Source: Tritrichomonas foetus
Lineage: Eukaryota; Parabasalia; Tritrichomonadida; Tritrichomonadidae
Length of the DNA stretch: 64,000 nucleotides
Reading direction: 5' to 3'
Assembly: GCA_001839685.1 (NCBI GenBank)
Contig: MLAK01001459.1
Span: 2,679 to 66,678, forward strand
The translations under genes were made by a program, and so were the position numbers. Below are positions 31,901 through 41,763 of this stretch, piece by piece (positions within the stretch are counted from its first letter, which is position 1; every line of letters begins with the position of its first letter). Under the pieces are notes generated by a model. It worked only from the letters and a program-made list of their open reading frames with translations. It did not search any database and was not told the origin of the DNA.

Positions 31901-34733
31901 CAAGTTTAGAAAGTGTTTTTTTAAGAGGTATTAGACTAATATATGATAAATAATAAATATGATTATTAATAACTGGAATATTTTGTTGTGTTATCAAACG
32001 ACATGGCAATACAGATTTTCCTGATGAATTCATGACAAGAATAGCATATCTTCGATTGAAACTCCTTAGTTTATTCCAAAAGTAATAAGCACGTTCCGAA
32101 ACCGTCTTATTTTCAGCAATTGGTAATGGAAGTGTATCATTATCAATCATAATTGGTGGACTCATTGACATATTCAAAGTTAATCGTGTAAGTTCATCAT
32201 TGGTATTATGATCAAACATAAATGGAGGAGATGTTAAAGAAAATGTGCCAAATACTTTCTTATTTACAAAAATAGATCGAAGTGGAATTTGAATTGATGA
32301 CAAATATTGATTTTCATCATCCGAGAATTTATCCATTAAATCAATTCTTATGGTCTTATCTTCAATATCGTAATAATTTAAAATAGGACTGCCATCTTTG
32401 ATTAATTTAAGTTCAATTTTTATATTGAACTCAGAATCACCTTTATCCATAATAGCAGACGTTACATAGCTAACATCTTGTAAAGAAATTTTTGCGAAAA
32501 TGCGTGAGTTCAATTTTTCTTTTTCTTGAAAAGAGAATTTGGACCTCTTGGGAACTTGAATAATATTTTTGAGATGTAATATAATTTTGGCATTTGGATC
32601 AAGCATATGTGATGACAAAGCATCTTCTGGCGCAATTCTATGTTTCGATTTTCCGAATATTCCAAAAAGTTTAGATAGAAATGAGAAGAAAGAAGGGATT
32701 TGTGGTTCTGTGACAATATCATGAAGACTTCTTGTGATCACTTGTGATTCAATATTTGGTTGTGGAGATGCTGGTTGAGCAATATCATAAACCCGATTTG
32801 GAAGCTGTCTATAAATATCAGTTGCTGCCATTGATGCAAATAATGTTGCTTCTGTATTATCATCCAGAGAAAAATGTGACTTTAATTTATCTTCTCTTTG
32901 CTTTTCAACAAGTGATGAAATAGCTGCAGTTAAATAAGGATCATTTGGATCATGTTTTTCAATTAATTCTGTCATCATTTTTGTAGTCATTCTTAAATTT
33001 CTATGAACTTTCATTTTACCAATTTGTCTTGTGTCAATAACTTGTGTAAATAAAGATTCAGGGTCAGGTTCAATAAAACATCTTGCTTCAACAAATCCAG
33101 CAAGCATCCTTCCATCTTTAAGTGGTGTTTCAGAAGTAAATTCATATTCAGCAAAATTTGGTTGTTCACCATTTAAGACAGGAATGATAATATTTGCTAT
33201 TTCTTTTTGTTTATTTTGATCACTTTGGTAAATATGTATTTTAACACCAACTGGGGGATGAAGTGCAATTGCATGGCATCCAACATCTGGTTCAGCAATA
33301 AAATTAGAGTCAAGTAAAACTTCATCGGATCTGACTTCATTAGTTCCCATCATAAAAGATATCGAAACTCTTGTTTTACAAAGCTTTTGAAATCTTTCTT
33401 GCTCACGAAGTGGCAAAGACGAATATTCTGTTTTTTCACATTCAGTTAATGTTGGAATCCAAAGTGTTTCTCCTGGTTTTCTTAATCCCATTTCTTTATG
33501 TCTTAATTTGAGGTTATTTATGATTTCTTTTAAGTTGTATGTATTGATTCCATTTAATTCTTCATAAGCTTTTATTTCTCGAGCTCTTTGATCTAAATAT
33601 TCAGAAAACTGTCTTTTTTCAACAGATTTTTCTTCTTCACTAAACTTTTTTGAATGCCATTTAAGAACAGCCGAAGTAGTGTTTTTATTATGTTCTCTAT
33701 TTTCTTTTAATTTATGCCAAGTGTCAACTAATTCATCTCTTTTAACAATTACTTTTTGTTCTTCTAAATCACGAAGCTCGTAACATTCAATTATTTCTTT
33801 TAATAAAGAAGCTCTTTTATGAGGCGATTTTTTAATTTCTTTTCGAAGTGCTTTAATCCTTTCCATAAAATATTCTGAACGTGGAAAATTCAAATCGTTT
33901 GTAAATGATTGGAATAAAGTTAACATTTTAGATTGAAGTAAATCCTGTTCTGACGACAAATTGTGTGAAGTAAACCTAATTTTACTTACCTCAACACGAA
34001 TTTCACGTGCTGAATTTGAATTTTCAATTCCCCAAATTGAAGCAGGTAAAAATTTATTTTTCTTGTTTGGATCATTATGCAAAAATATAAATTGGTCATT
34101 ATTATTAATTCCATTGTTTTTTTGATCTAAAAACGGAGGTGGAATCTGACGAAGAGTAGGTTTATCATTGATAATATTTCCAGTTGTATCAAAATAATGT
34201 TTCCTTTGTGTATCTGCAAGTTCAAGTCTTTTTTCAATTCGTCTAAAATTATCTGCTTTTATTAATGGAATTTCATTTGAATAGTGTCCAGAATTTATAA
34301 ATTCTGTCTGTGATAAAAGTGGATTGAAATTATCTTCTGTTTTGGAAATTTTATTAATTTCGCAACAAATTGGATTCATATTATCATTTTTGATTTTGCC
34401 ACGAAATGTAATAATTTCATTTGTTACTGGAATTTCATTTTGCTCATCTAAATCATCTTCTGTTGAGACGCTGCAAAAGGCAGCCTCTTCAATATTCGTT
34501 TGTTTTCTATTATGTTCTAAAATCTTTAACAGTTGCGTTTTTAATTCTTCTTCGAGGAGAGATTGTTGATAAGCCAGCTCAGGAGTAGTTTTCGCATGAT
34601 CATATTTGATGCTTTGAAAAGATTGATTGTTTTGGTCTCGTAAATCGTCTAATGTTAATGTATAGCGTTTATACATTTCTTTGAACGAATCTGTATATTT
34701 ATTTTCCATGTAGATGTCATCAGAAGAAGACAT
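28968..34733 (-). CDS. CC2D2A-like ciliary transition-zone protein (MKS module)
   Basis: The 1,921-residue protein has the domain order of CC2D2A. After a charged, partly coiled N-terminal third comes ETLWIPTLTECEKTEYSSL (about 420-440), then a C2 domain (about 710-855). A transglutaminase-like, probably inactive domain follows (about 880-1100), with EHAILFCNLLLG, DAFVVVGNDI and DNIWFNIQDT-like segments that parallel CC2D2A (EEHAVLLCNYFL, PDNIWFNIQ). A conserved globular end reaches about 1240. The last 680 residues are disordered, with Glu runs near 1256-1300 and a basic end. CC2D2A sits in the ciliary transition zone as part of the Meckel/B9 complex, gating entry of flagellar membrane proteins. 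The long disordered tail is not part of animal CC2D2A and looks lineage-specific. Confidence 0.8.
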   Translation of the reverse strand: MSSSDDIYMENKYTDSFKEMYKRYTLTLDDLRDQNNQSFQSIKYDHAKTTPELAYQQSLLEEELKTQLLKILEHNRKQTNIEEAAFCSVSTEDDLDEQNEIPVTNEIITFRGKIKNDNMNPICCEINKISKTEDNFNPLLSQTEFINSGHYSNEIPLIKADNFRRIEKRLELADTQRKHYFDTTGNIINDKPTLRQIPPPFLDQKNNGINNNDQFIFLHNDPNKKNKFLPASIWGIENSNSAREIRVEVSKIRFTSHNLSSEQDLLQSKMLTLFQSFTNDLNFPRSEYFMERIKALRKEIKKSPHKRASLLKEIIECYELRDLEEQKVIVKRDELVDTWHKLKENREHNKNTTSAVLKWHSKKFSEEEKSVEKRQFSEYLDQRAREIKAYEELNGINTYNLKEIINNLKLRHKEMGLRKPGETLWIPTLTECEKTEYSSLPLREQERFQKLCKTRVSISFMMGTNEVRSDEVLLDSNFIAEPDVGCHAIALHPPVGVKIHIYQSDQNKQKEIANIIIPVLNGEQPNFAEYEFTSETPLKDGRMLAGFVEARCFIEPDPESLFTQVIDTRQIGKMKVHRNLRMTTKMMTELIEKHDPNDPYLTAAISSLVEKQREDKLKSHFSLDDNTEATLFASMAATDIYRQLPNRVYDIAQPASPQPNIESQVITRSLHDIVTEPQIPSFFSFLSKLFGIFGKSKHRIAPEDALSSHMLDPNAKIILHLKNIIQVPKRSKFSFQEKEKLNSRIFAKISLQDVSYVTSAIMDKGDSEFNIKIELKLIKDGSPILNYYDIEDKTIRIDLMDKFSDDENQYLSSIQIPLRSIFVNKKVFGTFSLTSPPFMFDHNTNDELTRLTLNMSMSPPIMIDNDTLPLPIAENKTVSERAYYFWNKLRSFNRRYAILVMNSSGKSVLPCRLITQQNIPVINNHIYYLSYISLIPLKKTLSKLEKVWHTPQEMLDANIGSSIEHAILFCNLLLGQNKDAFVVVGNDIICGYSAFVLLLNSEEEKMELYDPSSASIYDVRSSDCTLIDVSTVFNDGNIWFNIQDTGFPCQLNWDLSNKNCWLPFFDVQNKYQDYPAFQISDLVASPPNKQHKNRIVNLIRSMVKDCVCSIRDKDTYWSRSIEDHLYRLLKNRKKAVSDNSEQMQQFEQLMDKIQEKFKDFRIVGSPFYVSYVYHDNESSIEQLREKIINELIHRDICSLNDNTLFGRAVEIKPYPNNVFAIWVIVVALHPLNGDYNLGMNDELSVNPESNNPLIEEEEEEAGDIHEYDSIKMDKSYNSSYNYDSDINESPQIGIEEEEEEVIENEENRMTRSESQRTEISIETSNKDDSPPPPPLKIEIASTDKLSNDNESQSDKKSCSNSSVELENSSPSSNKEAISSSHGSSSSPTPEHMNFDFLTKRIKDLGNVIESRGKILLGEETPETQNSNSELNRISNFRVDTSAAFELNDHHEKHNKKHHSHQKMPHNDNDIIKESLLHTEDRQVSIHERTNAESERDQEILNENQDGNNVEQNPKPNEIVKKSRKSKKIKKTRIITKAQLAQNLIQHKNTTKENPHKEKDSHNNDNSPLSNSKQKIEIDSTAAVKLNVFLNTCSEPVANKADISENRCSSNLQKQNNDSSVSFVSKNEMSNENKNSSAHEIMILGEYKAPICKDNESNTRVENIDKNNRPIKRNNEKEKHSDKGIVLPGVIILGADADELHSNDINDKYEKESESNNLPNGGEDLIISIAKDSAEELKVFPSLSPQSVRYKSSESPHKHNLSDHFDNLDSPNHKPKLEQNIKNNDNNKDKEKEKENNHSNLDNNCEKSPDKNIRKGIQIRPPSKSPPQSHGAEIRRKHFHSEKENDSSSSKGIKKKVKENNENIDAGAALKKRNVLSARRNRNRKNINHKNQSFSSSNHDNNSETSRKQQAPVVLSSDDEYF

Positions 34734-35199
34734 CTTTCGAATAATCGTTTATTTTCTTGTAAACAAAATTCTGAACAAATTTGTACGTTTATTTTTAATG
34801 GAAAATTTTGCTTATTGAAATTTTGATGAAAATAAATATTTTGAGATGATAATTGTTCGAATGACAGTTTTTATTACATTAAAGATTTCTCACATTGTGA
34901 CTGCAGATGAAAACCATGATATTATACTTTTTTTCCACATGCTCATAACAACAATTAATTTATAGTTTTGTTTCCAGTATCCCTCTGTATTTCACCCAAA
35001 CTTAAAAAAGATTACTGGTTGAGCCAAGTTGGGCCAATTCCAAAGGTGAATTCCTATCTTAACTTTTGACCGTAAAGATTACGATGAAACTCCAAAATTA
35101 ATATTTCACGAATTCAGATGGACGAAAAAAAGAGAAAAAAAAGAAGTTGGATTATAATAAGAAAATCATTTAAAGAATTAAAATGTATTGCAGAAGTGT
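34734..35199. other. Intergenic spacer between uS9 3' end and CC2D2A-like 5' end
   Basis: AT-rich spacer. It includes one paired GGCCAATT/GGTGAATT motif at 35032-35051. No gene is visible. Confidence 0.5.
35032..35051 (+). promoter_or_regulatory. Double GGCCAATT / GGTGAATT motif
   Basis: GGCCAATT at 35032-35039 is followed by GGTGAATT at 35045-35052, 13 bp apart; a further degenerate half-site, GAGCCAAG, precedes it by 11 bp. It is about 300 nt above the CC2D2A-like start codon. Confidence 0.35.
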
Positions 35200-35622
35200 T
35201 TAACGGTATGACATTTGGCGTCTAACGCGGGCACCTTGACCACCGAACTTCTTTGGTTCCATACGACGTGGATCGGCAACAAGGAGTGTGCGATCGTAGT
35301 CTAAGAGGATTCTCTTGATTTCGTCCTTGGCTTGCTCGTCAACATATTTTTGATAGAAAGCGACGACAGCCTTGGCGACGGCCTGGCGGATGGCATAGAT
35401 TTGTGAAACATGACCACCACCGTGAACGCGGAGGCGGATATCGAGGCTCTTCATTCTATCTTCGCCGATGAGTTGAAGTGGTTCGATAAGCTTGGCCTTG
35501 AGGGTTTCGCTGGCAACTTGATCGAGTGGAGTACCATTGAGCTTGATGAGGCCTGTACCTTCTTTGCAGAAGGCGACAGCTGTAGCAGTTCTTTTACGAC
35601 CGAAAACTTGAACACTCTTCAT
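35200..35622 (-). CDS. RPS16: Small-subunit ribosomal protein uS9 (RPS16)
   Basis: The 140-residue product matches eukaryotic RPS16 along its length: [20 protein letters not shown] at the start, [33 protein letters not shown] in the middle as two conserved blocks, and the universal C-terminus [15 protein letters not shown], whose terminal Arg reaches the P-site tRNA. The Met at 35622 is chosen because the nine upstream in-frame residues have no counterpart; the short N-terminal extension of animal RPS16 is missing. The gene is strikingly richer in G/C-ending codons than its neighbours, as expected for a highly expressed gene. It diverges from a karyopherin-like gene. Confidence 0.97.
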   Translation of the reverse strand: MKSVQVFGRKRTATAVAFCKEGTGLIKLNGTPLDQVASETLKAKLIEPLQLIGEDRMKSLDIRLRVHGGGHVSQIYAIRQAVAKAVVAFYQKYVDEQAKDEIKRILLDYDRTLLVADPRRMEPKKFGGQGARVRRQMSYR

Positions 35623-36060
35623 TAGGAAAGGCCAGCCATAGCAATTCAAATATTTGAATGGTTTATAAATTTATAAAAAGTGACAGAATTGGAATTTGAC
35701 ATCCTTCTAAAAAACCAAATTCTGTTTTGGACTGTTTCTGGAAAAAGTGCTCTTCAAGTATCACCCAATTAAACGCTTTTCATAAGTAATTATTATTATT
35801 TGAATTATGATCAGCCCGAGAAATTAAGTTTATATTAAATCATATATTTTATCAGACAAATTGGTCGTAGACATTTCACGATGCTTTGGAATGTTCGGAA
35901 AAATTGATGATCATTTGAGTCAATCAATTTTCCTTTTTCAATGAATCATTGATTAACATTGAAGTAATAAATCATTTAAACACGAGAGTGAGGGGAAGAA
36001 CATGACCACTATGCTAGAAATTTTGATTTTTTTTCTGTAATCGGTAATTGGTGAAAATAT

Positions 36061-36080
36061 AAGGTCAATATAAGGTGAAA
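36061..36080 (+). promoter_or_regulatory. Double AAGGTCAA / AAGGTGAA motif
   Basis: AAGGTCAA at 36061-36068 and AAGGTGAAA at 36072-36080 are 11 bp apart in a divergent promoter region, about 440 nt from uS9 and 270 nt from the karyopherin-like gene. Confidence 0.4.
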
Positions 36081-36303
36081 TAATAATACAGAATTTGAAT
36101 TATCCTCACAAAAAAAAAATCATCAACTTTTTAAATCAATATATGGTTAATTTATCTGAAAAGATTTATGTACCTACACTGATTTTGATAATAAAACAAA
36201 TATAATTCATTGAAAATTCTGAATGAGTTGCTCAGAAAAGACTATTTTTTCCTTCTTTTCTGAGACACAATAAGAATTCATCACAATTTGATAATCTCAA
36301 AAT

Positions 36304-36311
36304 AAGGTGAA
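36304..36311 (+). promoter_or_regulatory. AAGGTGAA half-site 36 nt before an ATG
   Basis: The extended form AATAAGGTGAAAT also occurs near 36072 and 41722. It sits close above the start codon at 36347. Confidence 0.35.
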
Positions 36312-36346
36312 ATCTTCAGTCGATTGAATTGAACAAAAGAGCTTCA

Positions 36347-39300
36347 ATGGAAATCGAAGGATTATTAAATTCTCTCAACGAGAATTTCCGAAGATTTTCC
36401 TCGCCTCAAGATCTTAATTCTTATAACCAAGCGAAATCTTGGCGCAAATCAATTATATCGAATCGACAGAATATATTCTTATTCGTTCAGATTTTCCTGA
36501 ATTCGCACCTCAGTCCCGAATGCCAGATTTTTGTACTCAAAATGATACGCGAAATGATCGATGCTCACCTCAATTCTATCCAATTAACAGATATAACGTT
36601 ATCCTTCACGACTACGCGACCAGAAATCGTCTCAAACATTGCTGTAATTAATACCCTCGGCGACATTATCGGATATTGTGCGCGATTAATCTACCAGAAC
36701 GAAAAGAAATTTTTATTTGGTATTACAGACGATGTCATCAACTTGTCGCTACTTCAATGGGTTTCATTTTATAATGCAATTGACTATATCGACAACCCGC
36801 GAACGGACTGCACAGATTCCCAAAATAAAGATATATCAAAAACTTTCAAAAAAGATTTTCTTTTACAGTTTTTCAGATTATCACTAAGGTCAATTGATGG
36901 TCAACCTGCAGAAGCAATTCATTTACTTTTAAGATGCATTCAATTTGATTCAAAGGTGAATTTTCCTTTCATGCCAGTCGATGAAGTCACGGCTGAAATT
37001 TTGAAAACTATGAGTAATCCTACAATTTTTGATAAATTATTTGAATTCATTTCAAATTGCCCACCGCCAATTTCATCTGATGCATTATGCATAATTGGAT
37101 CATTAATGCAAACCGTTACACAATCAAGTGTTCTTGCATTTATGCCACTTTTTGACCTATCTATTACATTCTGTTCAAGAGTTCTCACACTTGGTGAAGT
37201 GTTAAAAGACGATAGAAATGTAAATGCATTCAAATTTGTTTTATCGTCTTTCCCAAAAAATTCAATGGTTAATATGAAATGTGAATCAATTAATTACGAA
37301 CTCGTTAACTTTATTATTAATAATCTCACACAAAATTATCGGTTAGCAGTTTCACTGCTTCCTCAAGCCTGTGCGTTTTTTGAAAAGATTCAATTTTATC
37401 TTTCCAGAAATTCACCGATTTTTGAATTGTATTCCAATTTCTTAGAAACATTCATTCGGTCAACAATAGATGTATTTCAGACCAGTGATTTGGAATCAGT
37501 GTACGACGTCCTTTTCGCTGACAGAACCGAACGAACTGATACAAAAACAATCATTAAAACTTTACTCAGAATATCAAATGTAAAAAAAACAGCTGTTTTA
37601 AGTTTAGTTAATCAAATGATTGAAGAAATCTCACAGAGACCTTTTAATATGGCAGTTAATTGTCAAGTTGGATTTTTACTGTTTATTGCACGAATTGCAT
37701 TTAAAGAAAACTCACCAATGGAATTCGATGGCGCATTTAAATCATTTTTATTCACAAATGACAAACTATTAAGTTTTAAACAAATAATGAATAATCGAAA
37801 TAATCAACCAATAAAAAATGAGCAAGCAGTCAGTGAACAATTTATGTATGAAAGCTCAGTGCCTTTTCCGTTAGAGTATTTTTCTTTGTCGTTTATGAAA
37901 TCGTTTTTAAAGAAGTTTGTTGGATCAACGAATTTAGCTGAAACAATGCCAAATCTTCATCCTCTTTTTGAAAGTCCTGAATTAGTTGTGGTTTTCATTT
38001 TCCAAAGGTTTTGGAATGACATGTTGAATAACATTTGTCCTGAAAAAGCACGAAAATGTCTTCGTCAAATTGTTGATAATTCACAAAATATGTCAGTGCC
38101 ATCTTGTGCTTTACAAATTATTGCATCAACTAATTTCCCACAAAGATTTTTGGATAACTATATTAGTTTCCCATGTAGTTCTGCTATTTATTATACTATT
38201 GTAAATGTTATGATTTTATCTGATGAAATACGTCCGCGTTTTTTCGAAAGTTTTGAAGCAAATTTCGTTGGGAAAACAGACAGTGATTCACTGAAACGAT
38301 TATTTAAAATTCTATCGAGTTGGTTTTTAAGTGCAAGACAACCAAATCGTTGGTTGACTTTATATTTGTATTTCTATTCCAGATTTTTAAATATGTGCAA
38401 ACACATTTCTACACAAAATCCTGAATTCGCATTTTTATTGAAATTTATTTATAAAATGACTAAAAGTATGCCAATATCGACTCCATTTTCTACCAATGAG
38501 CCACATTCTTTCATTCTTGTTCAAACTTTTATGGAACTCCTCCAAAATATTACAGCTACAGTTGGTCAACACTTAAATCCAATTCAAATCGATGAAAATA
38601 TTTTTGATATGGCTTTTATGACTGATCTTTTTGATTCAAAACCGATTTCTTTATCTGAAGCTCATAGTATTGGGCTTCATGAGAGACAATTAAAGATTAA
38701 AAAGAGGAATTCTCAAACAGGGAAAAGTGTAAATGATGAGGAACATTATTGGTCATTTTTACCTTTAATTCTTGAGTCTGCAAATGAAATTATTAAATCA
38801 TCAATTCCCAATTTTGGAATTATGAGGCTCTATAATGATTATTGTATTCTTAATTTATATAATCAATTAATTACGACATTTTCAAAAACTCCGATTCTTT
38901 CAATTTTATCTGATGAGATTTTGACAAATGATCTGTCGACGTTTATTTTCTTACTATCTTCGAATTTTCGAGATGAACTTGTTTCGAATGAAAACTTTTG
39001 GATTTTTACTGTGAAATTTTTCCATGTTTCCTTTTTGTCACATCAACGCGATGTGCTTAAAACGACTTGCCAATCCTTATATTTGATAATAAAAGGATTT
39101 TCGAAGCCAGAAGAAGTTACAATTTTGAGAAACCATTTCATTTTAGCCTTCAATGTTGCCTTGTATTGCGTTGATTGCAGTACAGCAGCTGAATTTATCT
39201 TGGAATTTGCTAGAATAGATCCTGATTTTGTGAGAATGATTGGAAATTTGATTGAGGAAAATCTGCTACCTGAAGTACGTCAAATTTTCCATGATCAATT

Positions 39301-39460
39301 TTCTCATTTTTGGGATGGACTCGCTGATCAAACCTTAGAGAAAATGCGACAGCAACTATCTGCAAACTTCAAAAATTTTCTCGATTCCATCGCCCAATAT
39401 TCAATTAAGCTTTACTCTTTGCCAAACCTTGCCGAGTTTTTCGATTTTACTTCAATATAA
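36347..39460 (+). CDS. Karyopherin/exportin-like helical-repeat protein
   Basis: The 1,037-residue product is all-helical in appearance, with HEAT-like repeats throughout. Its N-terminus (short helix, W at about 31, then QNIFLFVQIFLNSHLSPECQ-type helix pair) resembles the importin-beta N-terminal domain of exportins, and length and overall composition fit exportin-7-like or related karyopherins. The frame is open upstream to a TTG; the first ATG, at 36347, is used here. No diagnostic RanGTP-binding residues can be picked with certainty, so other HEAT scaffolds remain possible. Divergent from uS9. Confidence 0.5.
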   Translation: MEIEGLLNSLNENFRRFSSPQDLNSYNQAKSWRKSIISNRQNIFLFVQIFLNSHLSPECQIFVLKMIREMIDAHLNSIQLTDITLSFTTTRPEIVSNIAVINTLGDIIGYCARLIYQNEKKFLFGITDDVINLSLLQWVSFYNAIDYIDNPRTDCTDSQNKDISKTFKKDFLLQFFRLSLRSIDGQPAEAIHLLLRCIQFDSKVNFPFMPVDEVTAEILKTMSNPTIFDKLFEFISNCPPPISSDALCIIGSLMQTVTQSSVLAFMPLFDLSITFCSRVLTLGEVLKDDRNVNAFKFVLSSFPKNSMVNMKCESINYELVNFIINNLTQNYRLAVSLLPQACAFFEKIQFYLSRNSPIFELYSNFLETFIRSTIDVFQTSDLESVYDVLFADRTERTDTKTIIKTLLRISNVKKTAVLSLVNQMIEEISQRPFNMAVNCQVGFLLFIARIAFKENSPMEFDGAFKSFLFTNDKLLSFKQIMNNRNNQPIKNEQAVSEQFMYESSVPFPLEYFSLSFMKSFLKKFVGSTNLAETMPNLHPLFESPELVVVFIFQRFWNDMLNNICPEKARKCLRQIVDNSQNMSVPSCALQIIASTNFPQRFLDNYISFPCSSAIYYTIVNVMILSDEIRPRFFESFEANFVGKTDSDSLKRLFKILSSWFLSARQPNRWLTLYLYFYSRFLNMCKHISTQNPEFAFLLKFIYKMTKSMPISTPFSTNEPHSFILVQTFMELLQNITATVGQHLNPIQIDENIFDMAFMTDLFDSKPISLSEAHSIGLHERQLKIKKRNSQTGKSVNDEEHYWSFLPLILESANEIIKSSIPNFGIMRLYNDYCILNLYNQLITTFSKTPILSILSDEILTNDLSTFIFLLSSNFRDELVSNENFWIFTVKFFHVSFLSHQRDVLKTTCQSLYLIIKGFSKPEEVTILRNHFILAFNVALYCVDCSTAAEFILEFARIDPDFVRMIGNLIEENLLPEVRQIFHDQFSHFWDGLADQTLEKMRQQLSANFKNFLDSIAQYSIKLYSLPNLAEFFDFTSI

Positions 39461-39733
39461 TTATTTATGTATTTAAATAAATTTTATCTTTCCTTCTATT
39501 CATCACTCTTTGCTTTCTTTCATGTTTTTTGCATCACTTTTCTTTCTATTTCTATAAAGTCATCATTGTATTTTGAATATAAATTATAAGTTATGATGCT
39601 TATGATTTCAGCAAATTGATGAAGAAAATATATTTATTGAATAGTTGTCTCATAGTAAAAAAAATATTATTTAATTCTGAAAATGACGATGAATAAAGTG
39701 ATAAATACTATTATTTATGAATCCGCAAATTTA

Positions 39734-41047
39734 TTATTGTCCAAGCATTTCATCTTCTAATCTCTCTAGATTTCTAATTCTTGGGACATCAATAAACCAG
39801 AAAATTGAAGTATTATAACCAATAGATGCTAATTTTCCTGTTCCCATTTTCATTTTCCCAGTATACATTATTTTATCATCAAAACGAATATTAAATGTAC
39901 GCAGTCCAAATTTTAAATTTCTGTTATCTGCATTGAAATTCCATATTCTGATCTTGACAATTTTAATAGGTTCTTCAAAATGAAAGATGATTTTTGGTGT
40001 TTCTGTCCAATGTGTCTCTGCCATGAACATCTGTGTAAAATCTACGGTTTCATGAGACTTTTTGAAAAGATTATCAGGGTCACTGAAAGATGAACATCCT
40101 TCAATAATAATATTGCTTATTTTGGATAATAACACTTTTTTATGATCAATATCATAAATATCAAATCCATTGATTCCTATGTTTTTTTCACTACTCCATG
40201 TTTTAGTTATTTCTAATGTCACTGAGTTTATCGAATTCAAAGGATATTTTCCATATGCATCATTGACTCCTCTTTCTGGTATCAATTCTGGAAAGAGTTG
40301 TTGGAGAACTTCTTTACTTTCACATCTTTCAAAATTGGATTGTTCATTTTGTGAAGATGCAATAGCAAAATCGATTCCAAATCCTTTAGGAGCTTCACCA
40401 GAAAAAACCTTTTCTGTTCCATTATATATATGAACATCACGAACTGAGCAATCTGTATCTGTTGTTGGATTCCAAATTCTTACATATTCAGGATAATCAT
40501 TTGCTGATACCTTTAATATTATGGATATATTTCCATTTGGTTGGGGCCATGGAATACACCATATATCATTATTATTAGTTTTAACCAGGTTATAACTTAC
40601 TATTTGTTCTAAATCAGTCAAAATATTTGGCATTGATGATATTGACATAATATTTATGATTTTTCGATCATGATCCAGTAAATTGATAGAAGATAGTGAT
40701 AACTTTTCAGGATTTCCCCAATTAGATTTAATTGTTATCGTATAAATACTTCCTTCTTGTTCATTTGGATTATATAGAAGAGATTTAATATTATTGAAAC
40801 TACTCATGGAATCAAGAGATTTAAAACTTGACATTTGTGAATGCGATTGTTCAACTGGTTTTAAAGGTGATAGCAAATTTGATACATTTAATACAGGAAA
40901 ACAACTTTTTAAACTTGAAGTTGAGCTTAAAGAATGCCTTTTACTGGATTTTCCCTTTTTCTTCATGTATGGCTTAGCAACTCTTCCTCTAGAGTTAGCA
41001 ATAATTGAGGAAAGGTTACTTAAAGAAGCTTCTGTTCTGACTGACAT
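39734..41047 (-). CDS. KATNIP-like protein with two DUF4457 domains (cilia/basal-body associated)
   Basis: The 437-residue product has a basic, Ser-rich N-terminus (about 1-95). Two related beta-rich domains follow, at about 100-230 and 275-425. Each contains the pattern of DUF4457: a strand ending in W, then (N/S)G(I/F)(D/N)I(Y/L)D, and later a +RIWN(Y/F/P)N motif (YVRIWNPTTD in the first, KIRIWNFNADNRNLKFG in the second), matching KATNIP/KIAA0556 (RIWNYNKSR). In animals KATNIP binds katanin and microtubules at the ciliary base. This protein is much shorter than animal KATNIP (about 1,600 residues), so it is a compact relative with fewer domains. It is followed on the same strand by unrelated genes. 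Confidence 0.75.
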   Translation of the reverse strand: MSVRTEASLSNLSSIIANSRGRVAKPYMKKKGKSSKRHSLSSTSSLKSCFPVLNVSNLLSPLKPVEQSHSQMSSFKSLDSMSSFNNIKSLLYNPNEQEGSIYTITIKSNWGNPEKLSLSSINLLDHDRKIINIMSISSMPNILTDLEQIVSYNLVKTNNNDIWCIPWPQPNGNISIILKVSANDYPEYVRIWNPTTDTDCSVRDVHIYNGTEKVFSGEAPKGFGIDFAIASSQNEQSNFERCESKEVLQQLFPELIPERGVNDAYGKYPLNSINSVTLEITKTWSSEKNIGINGFDIYDIDHKKVLLSKISNIIIEGCSSFSDPDNLFKKSHETVDFTQMFMAETHWTETPKIIFHFEEPIKIVKIRIWNFNADNRNLKFGLRTFNIRFDDKIMYTGKMKMGTGKLASIGYNTSIFWFIDVPRIRNLERLEDEMLGQ

Positions 41048-41763
41048 GATTTTTTTGAATCGTTTTCCTGATTTCTGTTCGATTGAAATAATTTAATTGA
41101 GTTTCACGCGGGAATGATTCAATATTATAATGAAAAATCAATTCGAGTATTGAATAATTTATATATTTTATCAATATTTGTAATAATATATCTTTGATTT
41201 TATGTGATAACTTTTTTTTCTTTCAGAAAATTAAAAGACATGAACTCATGTTAGTTCATTTGTTTATGAGCAATTACTTTTGTTCTACAAATTCACATGG
41301 TATTTAAAATACCTGAAGGACCAAAAGATTCGTTGGTGCAAAAGGTAGTGAAAATTTCTGATCTCCAATCAGATATTTTTAATCATTCTTCATCAATGGA
41401 ATTATTATGTGATAGACTAAGACATCTTTCATTCATTATAAAAAAAATAAAAAAGCAAAATAATAGATTTTGAGTTGAAAAAGTTCCAAATGTGTAATGT
41501 TGTTTAATTCTCATCTTATAGATGAATTCTTAAGGAGAGATCACAAGAAAACTTTTTTTTTTCACCCGAAATCTGTCGTATTCAATTTTTGTGTGATCAT
41601 AATGTGAATGAACGCCACACAAAATATTTATTCATAAATAAATAATCTATAAAGAAGATTACAGGGAGTCTTTTATAAAAATATAGTATTTAGAAATAAG
41701 AACAAAGGGGATATTGAAAATAAGGTGAAATAAGTTAAATTTTATTATAAAAACATAAATTTA
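41048..41763. other. AT-rich spacer upstream of the KATNIP-like gene
   Basis: It holds an AATAAGGTGAAAT element at 41720-41732, about 35 nt from the 3' end of the coiled-coil gene, and otherwise no recognised feature. Confidence 0.5.
41722..41730 (+). promoter_or_regulatory. AAGGTGAAA half-site
   Basis: Part of AATAAGGTGAAAT, which recurs at 36072 and 36304. Here it lies next to the 3' end of a minus-strand gene and about 680 nt from the KATNIP-like start, so a promoter role is less obvious than elsewhere. Confidence 0.2.

Larger units (their letters stand above)
35623..36346. other. Divergent spacer between uS9 and a helical-repeat gene
   Basis: AT-rich spacer of about 720 nt with two clusters of AAGGTSAA half-sites (36061-36080 and 36304-36311). 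No RNA gene or other coding sequence is evident. Confidence 0.55.
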
